Source: Sternotherus odoratus (Eukaryota > Chordata > Testudines > Kinosternidae). From it: DNA of 64,000 nt. Below the pieces are notes generated by a model that saw only the letters and a program-made list of their open reading frames with translations, searched no databases and was not told the DNA's origin. This document shows positions 1 to 11,700 of the stretch, one piece after another. Every line of letters starts with the position of its first letter. The stretch's first letter is position 1. Location of the stretch: contig JAVMKO010000001.1 in the NCBI GenBank assembly GCA_032164245.1, forward strand, positions 169,499,434 through 169,563,433, in the 5' to 3' direction. A program made the translations under genes and the position numbers.

Positions 1-600
1 GACTCTTCCCGGAGGAGTTGGGTAAGCTGATTAGCATGTGTAGATTCTTTTATTGTCTTTAATGGTTTTACCTTAAGCATAACTGATTGCTGGGGGATAT
101 CACAAAGTATAGGCATGGAACTGTGCAGCCTGAAAAATGTCTGCTCAGGCAGGAGAGATGCAGGTCTCTAGGCAAGAGAGGGGATAGTTGAAGAGCATGG
201 AACCTCAGGTGGGGTGCCCTCAAGGGATGGGGCAGGGGGAGAAATACAAGTGCAGGGGCCTTGAACTGTGGCAGTTGACACTGGGTGTTCTGGATGGCAT
301 GGTGTGTGTGTGTGGTCTGGTGTTGCAGGGCATGAGGGTCACATACTGTGCATACTGTTGGTGTAGTGATGGGGTGGCTGGGTGTGCGCACAGTGCAATA
401 AATGGTGGGAGTGGCTGGCATGGTGTGTGAGATGTGTGCACAGGGGGTGGCAGGTGCTATGGGGTGTGCCATCTGTGTGCACTGAGTGGCACTGGGGCTG
501 GGGTGTTTGCCCCTCCCGCTGCTACTTGGTTTGTAGTCCCACTCAGCGCAATGGCTGTCACTGGGGGTAGTGGGAGTGTGGGCAACACTGGCTGTGCAGT
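1..600. other. 5' flank of PDXK, no gene seen
   Basis: This G/T-rich stretch has many TGTG and GGTG tracts. The open frames here are products of low-complexity composition, with no recognisable domain and no splice context. No upstream neighbouring gene was recognised. Confidence 0.6.
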
Positions 601-1180
601 GTGACTATGGGTGGTACTAGGTGGGGATATTGAGGGTGTGTGTGGGAGGAGGGGGCAGTGGGAGTGTGACACTGAATGGGCAGTGGGAGTGTGGGGGCAG
701 GGGCTGGCACTAGGTGGGAGTGGGGGGTGCACTAAGTGTGCAGGGGCAGTGGGAGTGGGGGGGGTAGCGGGGAATGGCACAATGGGCAGTGGGAGTGTGG
801 GGGCAGCGAGTAGCACTAGGTGTGGGGGGGCAGTGGGACTGGGGAGTATCAGGTAGTGTGAGTGGCACTGAATGGGCAGTGGGAGTGTGGGGGCTGGGAG
901 TAGCACTAGGTGTGCGTGGGGGGGTGGTAGGGGGCGGCACTAGGGGTGGGGAGGGGGGACAGTGGGCCTGTGGGGGGTATCGGGGAGTGGCACTGAATGG
1001 GCAGTGGGAGTGTGGGGGCCGGAGTGGCACTAGGGGTGCGTGGGGGGTGGTAGGGGGCGGCACTAGGGGTGGGGGGGACAGTGGGGACTGTGGGGGGTAT
1101 CGGGTAGTGTGAGTGGCACTGAATGGGCAGTGGGAGTGTGGGGGTCGGGGGTGGCACTAGGTGTGCGCTGGGAGGGGGGG
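600..1180. repeat. G-rich minisatellite upstream of PDXK promoter
   Basis: A degenerate tandem repeat is built from GGCACTAGG-type and GGGCAGTGGGAGTG-type blocks. The anchor CACTGAATGG starts at 670, 866, 991 and 1117, giving a higher-order period of about 125-126 bp for the last three copies. Each unit carries several runs of four to eight G on the + strand, so G-quadruplex formation is plausible. The array ends directly at the CpG island. Whether it affects transcription is inference. Confidence 0.85.
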
Positions 1181-1189
1181 GGGGACTGT

Positions 1190-1660
1190 GGTGCGGGTGC
1201 CGCGGGGAGGCGGAGGCGGCGCCTTTAAATGGCGCTGGCGGGCGCCGCCGGCTCACTCCGGCTCTGGGCAGGCGGATGTCAGCCGGCGTTTAGGTGTCTG
1301 CGCCGATCGCCTGACTCCGCCGCCTGGGCTCGCCGGCCCCGCTCTCCCGTCTGCGCCCGGCGCCGGCTCGGCAGCTCCGCGCTGCCCGGGGAGGCTCCGG
1401 CCCCGGCCGCGTGCAGCGGGGGCAGGGCAGGGCGCGCGGGCGGCATGGAGGAGACGGAGGCGCGGTGCCGGGTGCTCTCCATCCAGAGCCATGTCGTGCG
1501 CGGCTACGTGGGCAACAAGGCGGCGAGCTTCCCGCTGCAGGTGAGCGGGGCCGGGCGGACCCTGCAGCGGCCCCGGGGGTCGCCCCTTCCCCGGGCCGGA
1601 GCAGGGCGCTGGGGGGGGGGGGGGGGAGGAGGCTGCCCGGGCGCGGAGCTTTCCCGCTGC
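1190..1660 (+). promoter_or_regulatory. PDXK: PDXK CpG-island promoter region
   Basis: This GC- and CpG-rich block surrounds exon 1 and includes GGGGAGGCGGAGG-type Sp1-like sequence near 1203. A TTTAAA TATA-like box lies at 1224-1229. If that box is used, transcription would start near 1255, leaving a 5' UTR of about 190 bases before the ATG at 1445. CpG-island promoters often start at dispersed positions, so the exact start cannot be fixed from sequence. Confidence 0.75.
1445..1540 (+). CDS. PDXK: Pyridoxal kinase, coding exon 1
   Basis: PDXK is a cytosolic ribokinase-family enzyme that phosphorylates pyridoxal, pyridoxine and pyridoxamine with ATP to make the 5'-phosphate cofactors. This exon encodes 32 residues, starting [20 protein letters not shown]. 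The LSIQSHV motif is the start of the vitamin B6 site; Ser15 corresponds to human Ser12. The N-terminus is about three residues longer than the human protein. The ATG has a good context (G at -3, G at +4). The exon ends CTGCAG/gtgagc, a consensus donor in phase 0. An in-frame ATG at 1229 leaves a longer N-terminus possible (see findings). Confidence 0.95.
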
Positions 1661-1686
1661 CAGGCGGGTGCCCGGGCAGGGAAGGT

Positions 1687-1722
<36 letters not shown>
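1611..1722. repeat. Poly-G run and (TG)n microsatellite
   Basis: An uninterrupted run of 16 G lies at 1611-1626. It is followed at about 1689-1722 by a TG dinucleotide repeat. Both sit just inside intron 1, behind the exon 1 donor. Confidence 0.95.
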
Positions 1723-1724
<2 letters not shown>

Positions 1725-2526
1725 ACTCGATCGGTAGTGGCGGGGTCACACTGGCTGGACCGCTGTCTATTGACAGGTAAACCAAGCCGAGCTGCTCCCT
1801 GGTCACACAGACTGGCTAAGATTCACAAAGCAGCTGCATTTCAGTAGCCAGCTATTCCTTATGCGTGTGCGAAGGGGTTTTAAGCCAGGATGCTGCTTTA
1901 TTTGATAGCCGTGCAATCCTCAGTAGTATACTAAGGGCTGTACCAGTTTTTAATCTTGTAAATGGGGTTTGGCTTTTTTTAAAAAATGCATGGAGTTAAA
2001 TACTGTGGTAAGTGGGCTTAAAGAGACTGGAAATTCTTTGGGCTGTTTCATTTGTAAATTATGATGCCTAGTGCTTTATATTCTTAAAGCCTAGGACAAA
2101 CACTGACTACCCCATTTGAGTAAGCATACTTAATCAGATATCGTGTTTCATGCTCTCATCTCATTACTGCTGGGTCAGGGAGCTGTGGTCACCCCATGCA
2201 GAGCACTACACATAGTCATGTGCATTATGGTTTTTCTCACCTTGGTCAATATCCTGAATTGGCCACTGATGGAGGCAGGAAACCAGATTTGATGAACCAT
2301 TAATCTGAGGTGCTAAATGGCAAGTTCTATGTACTTGTGTAGCTATGATCCACACTAAAACAAATATAAGTGTAACTAAGTCATAAGGACATTGTATTCA
2401 TTCTCCTGGTTACAGTCCAGAGTTTGGGTAGAATAATATAAGGAATGTTTCTTTAATTATACATATGGGGGGAGGTTGGGCTAAGGTTTTCTGGTGATAA
2501 CTTTTTTCCTCTTGTGGCTTAAGTGC

Positions 2527-2700
2527 AGGCCTGGGAGTTGAATGCCTGGGTTCTAGCCCCACTATCTCAGAATTCCTTTGTCTTGGGCAAGTTACTTAAA
2601 CTCTGTCAGTTTCCTCATACATAAAATGGGAATATCACCCATAACAAGTGCATGAGGCAAACTTTAATGCTTGCAAAGTGGTTTTGGATGGAAGGTACTG
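2527..2700 (+). mobile_element. MIR-like (CORE-SINE) remnant
   Basis: The order of blocks matches an old MIR: CCTGGGTTCTAGCCCC, then TTGGGCAAGTTACTTAAAC, then TTTCCTCATACATAAAATGGG. This is recognised from the known MIR consensus order. The copy is diverged and no tRNA head was recognised. Confidence 0.8.
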
Positions 2701-5700
2701 AAGTATTTTTAATTTTAAAAAGATCTAGTGCAGTAGCAATGCTATTTACAGGAGTCCTACAATGTAAGATTTGAAAGTTCCTCAGTGCATTGCATATGAT
2801 AAAAGGTATTTCTGGAAGGAACTATTACACCTGTGGGCTACCCCCAGCATCATAACTAGAATTGTTTGTGGCAAAAGGCTAATAAATATGCTTATCATCA
2901 TATTTGAAGGTTGTGCAAACCCAGGCTGATGAAACACTAAATTGCTGTAGTGACGTTTGAGTATCTTATTAGTCATCAGAACTGTGAGATGGAATTATAA
3001 TCTTAAGAATCCTTTATTTAATAAGAGGACAGTGTCAGGCTTGGGGATTGTTCTGTACCCTTTATGCTCTCTTCAAATGTGCCCCCTTCAAAATCCCCTG
3101 CCCCCCAATTTTTTCTCTTTTTGTCTAGTCGCAGCTGAATCAAGGAGGGTTAAATGTGGCTCCTTCACAGCAGAGTTAATGAGTTCTGGAGTGTGGTCAG
3201 AAAAGATGCCTGCAGATTGAGGAGGAGGGTTTTTTTTTTTTTTTACTCTATAAAGGACAAAGTACTGCCAGCCTAGTGAGAACTCAAACTTGGGTGGATT
3301 TTTTTTTTTTTTAATTGGAAGGGTGAAATACTATTATTATTCTGCCAGGGGGGCCAAGTACAGATATTTTTAGACTACCTCCATTTTTTTTTTTGGCATA
3401 TGTTTAGCTCTTTGTCTTCAGTGAAAATGTTGCATCTAGCTATAATTTTACATTTTTAAAAAATTGTTATGTCAGTGGATCCACCGAAAACCTGGTCCAA
3501 GTGCTGACAGCAACTTGGATCTGCACATAACAGTTCTCATCACAGTTTGTTTTTCAGATCTCCTTTATTAAACTGTTTTCTTCACTGATTCTTATATAAG
3601 CTACTTGGAATGAGATTTCCAGCTTATATACTTTTCTTCTAGCTTCAGAAAGCTATGCACAAAGACTACAAAACAATTGCTGTTGGACTATTCCAGGCTT
3701 TCATATAAAAGGATCATTACAATTAGACATAGCTGTCAAGAAATCTTGAGATTGTGTGGTCAGAAATGGATTTTATTTCTGCTTGGCATGCTACAGCACA
3801 TAATAGCTTTGTTTATACTAACTTTTTTATAAATAAGAACATTTCTCTAAAAGAGAGAAACTGAGAGGTTTGGTAAATGGAAACTAAAGGAAGCCCCCAA
3901 AAGACCATTAGTGATCACACTTTCAAAAGTTTGAGGTAAGATAATGTTACTTTTGAAAAGAAATCAATGAAGAAAGTTGATTTACCAGCATTTAGGCCTA
4001 CCTTTACTAATTATACCATTATAAAGGAATTACCATTTTGTAATAATGTACAACTTTGAAGTTCTAACCAGCTATAGATTTTTCTATTAAATGCTACCCT
4101 ACTTTTTTTTTCTCCTTCTGAATGCAGGACAATAGCAAAAACTGACCAAAATGTACAGACTATCAGTCATGAGAGGAAAAAACCTCGCAAGATTCAGACA
4201 ATTCATAGTGTTTGAGCAGTACATCCAGTCCAAACCACGTAAAGAAATGTACCTAATTCTAATACACAACTGCACACATGTCAAAAACAGGCTCTTTAAT
4301 ACTCCTCAAAATAAAACCTTGTCCTAGCCAAGGTGAGGAGGAGAAGGGTGGGGTGTGGGGAACACTGGGTGGCTTGAACACTGCCTTTCCGAGACTGCCC
4401 AGCGAAGGCAGCCACTGATTTTATTTTTATTTATTTATATATAAATATTCCTCACTCTGCTTTAAGTATGGACAGCTCTGTCATCTTTACTGTGGAATAG
4501 TTTTGATTGTTGGATAGATTTCATATCTTATCAGAGGTGAAACATCAGTGAGAGCACTATTCAGTTCTGGTTCAGACTAATGTAGCCTGGAGAGCTTACA
4601 CAGTTCAGGAAGATCACTTCTGGTCTGTCAGGGTAGCTGTTTGAAGGCAGAAGTTACCTCCACAGCTTCCACACCCGGTCAGGGGGAGATGGTCATTTTC
4701 TGATGTCTGTTCTGACAGTGGTGCACAAAAATTAGCAAAAAAACATTCTTACCAAATGATTTCTCCAACCTGGAAAGGGTGCATCCTCATGGGATCTGGA
4801 GTCGGTCATTCAGTTTTCCTATTTTTAAGAACAGCCCTCCAAACATGATGGATTTCAGTGCACCATTTACAAAGCTAGCAAATGGTGTAGAAAGTATAGA
4901 TATTCTTTCTTTTACTCTATTCACAATTGCTCCAAATAGCAACCAAGTCACAGTTGATGTGAATTCAACATTCAAGGTAGAATTAATGCTTGCAAGACAT
5001 CGGCTACATCAGTATAAGAATTTCAGTTTAATAATTTTATCAACATGACAAACTATACCAGTATTGTCAAAATGTGAAGGCTCCTCGGGTAGTGATCAGA
5101 GGTAAGACCAGTCTTCCAAGGCAAGGCTTTCACAATGTTTGTGGTTTTACCATACTTCTCCATTTAGGTACACTGCTACATTGCATCATGACTCTCTCTC
5201 CTGGAGGTGGACACACTTTGTTTACCAGATCTCATGTTTCCACAATATTAACCTTGCTCCATCTGCCTCAAATTGGCTCTTCATGAAGCTATGCCAGTTT
5301 ACACCAGCAGAGGCTCTGGGATCAGTCATCACCTGAACCTCTGAAATGAAAAGTAGATGAATGTGATCACAAATTCTTCATAGAATGCAAAGCAAGATAT
5401 TCACTTGCAAACACGTGCCCTGGAGTGTTAAAGGTAGCAAAGTTTTTCCTCGGAGACACAACATGTTAGATAAAGTAACTATATGTTGCACCCCTTTCCC
5501 CAGCCCTTTATTTTAGGTGGTAGGAACAAGACCAGCTCTGTGCCTTTCTATACATCTGTACAGCACCTAGTATATTTTGACTATACTGTAATGGTCAGAA
5601 CAAAAGCAAACCCCATAACTCCTTTTGCCAAGCACAAATATTAGCATTTGAGATTGGTTCAGACCAAAACTTCACATCTGAACAACCAAACGCTAGAGGG

Positions 5701-8589
5701 AAATTGATACCTACACTTGAAGACTGGCCCATTTCTAAATAACACATGTCCATTTCTGCGAGTTTAATGACTTTTACCTCTTTCAGACTTCTGGGGAACT
5801 GGAAATGTACACCTCTTTTTCAGTATGTGGAAAAGAGACCTTCAAAGAGCTAAGAATGAGCATCACCTGTCTTCATTATTGCTTGAGCAGACAGTTCATT
5901 CCATTCAACAGAGAAGCCTACATTGAACAGATTTCAAAAGATCTTTTGTTCCACAATAGGGTGGTTTCTCTGCTAAATTATAATCCACCATGAACCATTT
6001 CATTATCTAGATCAGTGTTGGTGTGAATGCTCCCTCGTACAGATAGCAGCTCTACTAGCCAAGACGTGAAAACAGAGGAGATTCCCCCATATTTCAGGGG
6101 AGTGAGGATGGAAAGGAATAATTGAGTACTCAACATTATCAAAAGTGAAGTAAGGATGGAAAATTCAGTTTAAAACCATGTTTGAAATACTATTGAATGC
6201 TAACTTACAGGCGCCTAGGTCCCTCTTTAGTAATGGAATATAAAGTTGGTCACATTTCTAGATTGGAGGTCTGAATGCAGACCAATCTGGCAGATACCAA
6301 ATGTTACTCTGATCGCCTATATGAAGATAGCTTGTACTTTTCTGGCCTATTTCTAGAAAAACTTGTCTACGTCTCAAAAGCCATCTTGTTGAAAAGAAAA
6401 ATCAGAGGTCCGAAATGAACATAATGAACTGTGGTGTTCAGATACCACAGTGATGGACACGTATAAGAACCCTGGCTATAATTCAAACCGTAGAGACAAT
6501 CAATCTCTCTAGGTCAAAGTTAGGATACTTCAGAGCAGGGCTACTGCTTTTCTGTGTTTAGAAAAGGACTTCAATCCCCAGAGCTATCAGTACTACACAT
6601 TTCAGTAGCACTCATTTTGTTTTAACTTTTAGAAATGTGGGGATGCTTCAAAGGAAGAGTATACACATGGTAAAATTAAATTATGGTGGGAAAATAACCC
6701 ACATTTCCACAAGCTATCAGCGGAATGTAATATTGCATAAGCTATGAAAATCATGACAGCCTACTGTAAAAGGTAAATGACCTTTACTGTATGAAAACTT
6801 ACATGTACAATGGAGACTCTGCAGGTCAATGTCCTTTCCATAATACAAATCTGCCAGCACTGAATTTTTTTACTAGCACAGTTTGTGCAGTCTGTGTGGA
6901 TGTGCTTTAACTCAGTTAAGACCACTTTTAGAAAGCATTCAAGGTTATCTTGAACAGCTTTTTAAAAGGACAGTTCAACAAAATTACCCCACGCCCCCTA
7001 TGCAAACCAGCAGCACAACTGTGTCAGCAGAAACTGTTAAAAGTTTAACCGGGCAAAATTCATAATGCAGATAAGGATCTCATGGGAGTCCTTCCTCTCC
7101 ACTTTTTTTGGGGGATGGGGAATCAAGATATGGAGACCTTTCACCTATGGTTTGTTAGCAAATCTTCCATGTCTCAAAGTACATATATTCAAAGAACATA
7201 AACAAGTGTAATTTCTCTCTGGATTGATCTAAAGGTTAGCATCTTTTCCAGCTGTAATTCATTCAGTACAGTAGAAGCCCATTCAGACACTCTTGCTACA
7301 CAAAATGCTGTATATTTTTTTAAACAGGTCTGATCCTTTATTTGAAAGTATGTTTTCATATATAGCAAGTGAATAGTGTACAATTAACTGAACTAGTCTG
7401 TTTCAATAAGCCAACCTTCCTGAAGGTTTAACCTTCTTAATGCAGTAGAGAAGGACCTGTTAAAAGAACAGATCTTAATTTTAAAACGATTTTTGTTGCA
7501 GATCATGCTTAAGTGAAGAGCAAAGTCTTAACACTTAGTTTAAGTAAGCTCTACCTAAAGGAAGCAAGCCATAAGGGTATGGGCCTGTTTTTTTTTGCAA
7601 CATTTTCTGAACTCTATGGTTTCCTCTTATGATGCACATGGCCTTTTTTTAAAAAAAAAAAAAAATCTGGATGAGTACAGAGTGATGCACATTCTTCATA
7701 CACAAATTAAAATCTAGTCACCCTGTGATTTCTCTCCAGATAAAAACTCCCTGCAATCATGGGGAGGTGAACAGAAGGGATTAAGAAACCAGAGAAATCA
7801 GTGAGTATGCACTGTTGCTTTTAACGTAACTGTTTGGTGCATGGTGTTAGATGCCTTTGGCCTGGTAACAGTGGAGGGTGTGCCAGTGTAGACCAGGCAA
7901 AGACATTTTTACCACAACGTTGTCTAATCTGCAACAGTGGTGAAAACACTACGTTGGCCCATCTGCATTAGTGCTACTACTGGTGATTAAAGAAAAACTC
8001 CACAACCAAACAGTACATACACTTCGCATTTAACTTTTATCAAAATAAAATCCAAGGGATTCAGTTTCTCTTTAGAAATCCCACTGTGTCTGCAGCACTC
8101 CTGTATTGTGGCCTTTCATATTCCAGAGCTAATGATCTAGCATTATCCTTCATGCTACTTATCTTTCTCTACTTCATGCTTTAAAGCTGAGCTTCTGATT
8201 TTCCAAATAACAAGAAAACTCAACTTAAACCCTCTTCAGACAAAGGTGGGACTTTTATCTGGTAATACCGAAGATGACTAAAACAGAGTTGGGGGGGGGG
8301 AGAGGACTTTTTTCAATTGAACTTGTCTTTGCCACATGTATACATGGCTTCCTCTGTAGTGGTAGTTCTTCATTTTATTTTCCTTCTCCCTCTTGTGTGT
8401 GGGGGGGAAAAGACAGGGGAGTAATTATTTTAAAATGGGGAAAATGTGATTCTAAACTCAAATGGACAGAGTTCAGGGACAGGTGTTGAGCCTGAGGTGA
8501 TTTTTTCCTTGATTAGACCTCAAGTTCAGTGTCCTTTGGTTGAAGCCACATGACACCTCAGTGGGAGGTGAGTATTTTGCTCCTTTCAC
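2701..8589. other. Intronic sequence, no gene recognised
   Basis: AT-rich unique-looking intron with homopolymer runs, for example T runs near 3230 and 3300 and an A run near 7650. Short open frames here lack splice context and domain similarity. A TCTGTACAGCACCTAG fragment near 5556 resembles the tail of an old SINE, but nothing more can be claimed. Confidence 0.5.
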
Positions 8590-8700
8590 GCTCGGGTGAG
8601 CTGAGGCATGGGTTGCTTAAAGTCACAAGCAGGTTGGTGTTCGAGCTGGGAATAGAATTTGGAAGTCCTGACTCTTGCTGCTCTGCCAGTCCTTGTAGAC
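8590..8700 (+). mobile_element. Possible MIR/CORE-SINE fragment
   Basis: The stretch runs TGAGCTGAGGCATGGGTTGC, TTAAAGTCACAAGC, then a TTCGAGCTGGGAATAG-like block. This is the arrangement of the MIR core (AAGGTCACACAGC, then GATTCGAACC). It is heavily diverged, so family assignment is tentative. Confidence 0.5.
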
Positions 8701-11700
8701 TTCTCCCTTCATAATTTGGTGGTCAAGTGAACTGAGGTATATGGTATGTTGGAATAGCCAACTCTCACTTGTGGCCTGGTCCAGGTTCCATTGTAGTCAG
8801 TGGAAAGAGAATCAGGCCTTTGGTAACTACTCTGTGACTGACCAAACACAGCTGAGTAGCAGTCTCTTACAGTTTTGTATTGGCATTCATCACTTTAATA
8901 TCTGAGCACCTACCATTGGCAAAGCAAGGTCTCTGTCTACCAGCCTCCATGAAGTATTTGGTGGTTCTCCCTTTTTCTGGTTTTAGGAGTCCCCCTCCTT
9001 GATGTAGGTTTATACTGTTCTCTTTAGAGAGCTGAAATTTCAAAGTACAATGGGTTACTGTGTCATCCATTTATCACCCCTCTGCCTGGGAGAAGATTGA
9101 CTAAGTTTTCTATTCTCAATAGGACAGTCTTAAAAGAACAGACCTACCCAGAGCACTCTGACTTGTGCTAAGGACTATCCCAATGTTAAGACATACAGAC
9201 AGTTACATACTCACACATCCATAAGAGCAATATACTTTTAAAAAGAACCCAGAGGTTTAGAATATGTATGGATGTCTTTATACATAAACTGATCATTGTT
9301 TACTACTTTTTCCTTCCTATGCTGTCTAGTACCTAGAAATAGGCTAGAGCAATGAAGTTTGGATCTAGATCTGAACATTCAGATCTGATGCTCTGGTGAA
9401 GGCCCATTTCTGCTAATATGTGCTTGTAAACTTAGTTGCATAGTATTGCACATGAATCTAGTTAGCTATAGTCATGGATCAATTTGTGGAATTCCTTGAT
9501 TTTGGGGGGGGGCGTGGGGGGTGGAAGCAGCAAGATTACTTCAAATCTGTGGACTGAAACAAATAGCATGTCATCATATCTAGCAGCTTATAATGCTGAC
9601 CACAAAATACATCAGCCAAGTCTGCTCCCTGTAGAGTTAACAGCAAAGCTCCTATTTGCTAGGCTGGGAACAGAGTCCAATCCCTCACTTGCAGAGGAAG
9701 GAAAAATATATTCCCTGGCTGGGAAGCTTGCATATTGAGATGTACCTAGAGATCAGGAACAGGGTGGCTTTTGTTTTGTTTGCTTTGAACGGGGGGGGGG
9801 GGGGGGAGGGGAGGGGAGTAGATGCTGAGATTTTCTTGCCTTCCCATTCCCCTAATAAATCCATGCCTGTACAATTCTGTCCTTCAATACTATGCCAAAT
9901 GTATGCCCAAACAGAGATTAGTGAAGAAGCTATGCTAAAAACTTCTATGTCATTGTTCATTGGATTTATACAGAACTGAACTGTATGACGAACCCAGCAG
10001 CCAGCTTCTCTCCCTGCGTCATCCAGACACAGGAGGATGTTGTTGTGGTGGTTTTTGGTTTTTTGTTTTTTGTTTTTTTTTTTGGGGGGGGGGGGGAATG
10101 TACACGGCACAGGATGAGAAGTTGTTCGTGTGCTGAAAGAAATGGCTTACAGGGAAGTCTGATACAGGCTTGCACTGTGTGTTCTTGGTGTCCTGAATAG
10201 AATAATATTAGTCTGTCAGAGAAATACAAAACTGAATGATTTGTGCTCTGACTTGGAGTATCTTTAAAAATGCATTCGATTTCCCTTGACTTTGGTTGCT
10301 TATTAAAGATGTTCACTTATGTTGTGAGCTTTGTCAGAGGAGAGCAGAGAATTAGAAACCAACATGAGAGCAAATTCACTTTGCTTCGAGAAGCTGCTGT
10401 AGTCTTTCCTTCTCTGACAGCCATTCTATTACAATCAGGTCAGCCAATCCACAGCAAGCTGAAAAAAAATTGCAGTTCTCTGTCAGGAGAGAGGCTTTAT
10501 TCTTACATTCGCCTTCAGTATGTCTTGTGCAGTGTAAAATACAGAACTGTTTATGAAACCTGAAAATGGGAGTGCTTGCACGTATACACAAATATTTTAG
10601 TGTTTTTTTTTTATATATATATACTGGTGACTACAGTCATATGATTGGAGCAGAGTGACTTGTACTCTACTTCTGGGACCAATTTTTGCCTTGGCCACTA
10701 ATAAGTTTGGTACCCTGCAGCTAATTCATCTTCCCCATGTGAAGGTGACTTTTGCCACCCCTTCTGTGGAACCATTTGGGGACAGATAGTCTAGTATGCT
10801 CCATGCCAGAGCCCTTGTAACTAGAGCAATTATCACTTCTTTTCAGTCTCCCTTAAAATGCCATACTGCTTGATAGCTAGCAATTGCTCCAGAACAGTGC
10901 GGATAGCTCATATAGATTGTCTTAATCAAGGTAACCTGGCCTTGGCAGTGTACTAGAGAGAGCAAATAAGTGTGGTGGTTTTTCTGTGTGTGTTAATGCT
11001 ATAGATTTTTGTTAAATGGGTTCAAAAGTCTGTGGATTTCTTTTTAATTTCAGTTTAAAGCAGGCTTATTTCAGTAAGTCAATTAGAAATTGGTATAAGC
11101 TAAACTGAAACAAGCTATTCTTAAACCTAAGTGCATGTTTTGCACAGGGAGTTGTGCCAGGTTAACAAAGTGAGTTTTAAGTAAAAATGGTATAGTACTC
11201 TCCTGTCAAACATTCTCAGGTAGGCTTAGGTAAGAGTTCCAATAGCATTAAAATTGGATAGACTGATCTATCTTTTTCTTAATCTCTTTGCCTGCTCTAG
11301 TTAACTGTATATTTTATAGAACACTGGTGATGTACTAAATGGCACAGAGCAGTGTGAAGTTTCTGTAATACTGTACTTATAAAGTACTCAACACTAAAGC
11401 ATGCCAGAAAATGGAAATCCCTTCCAGTGAATTTTTTTTTAAAATGTTAAACAATTTTTTTGCAATTGGGACAAGAAGTCAAACTATTAAACTTCCCTGG
11501 GAAGGGATTCCTGAGAGAACTAAAATGGATTTTTTTTTTCCTCTTGCTGGCTGCCTACCTGAAAGCCACTTGTCAATTTCACTAGGTCATTGACAAGAAC
11601 CTTCCAGCCAGACTTCTAGGAAGGCTGTGCGCCCAACTCTCAGTTTCCCTCCCCCCAAACTCTACTGCTGTAGAGAAGAGAGCTGGGGTGCTCAGTCTCT

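Noticed and set aside
457..1256. Several open frames of 80-150 codons on both strands
   Set aside because: They arise from the G-rich minisatellite, with repetitive Pro/His/Thr or Gly/Val products and no domain.
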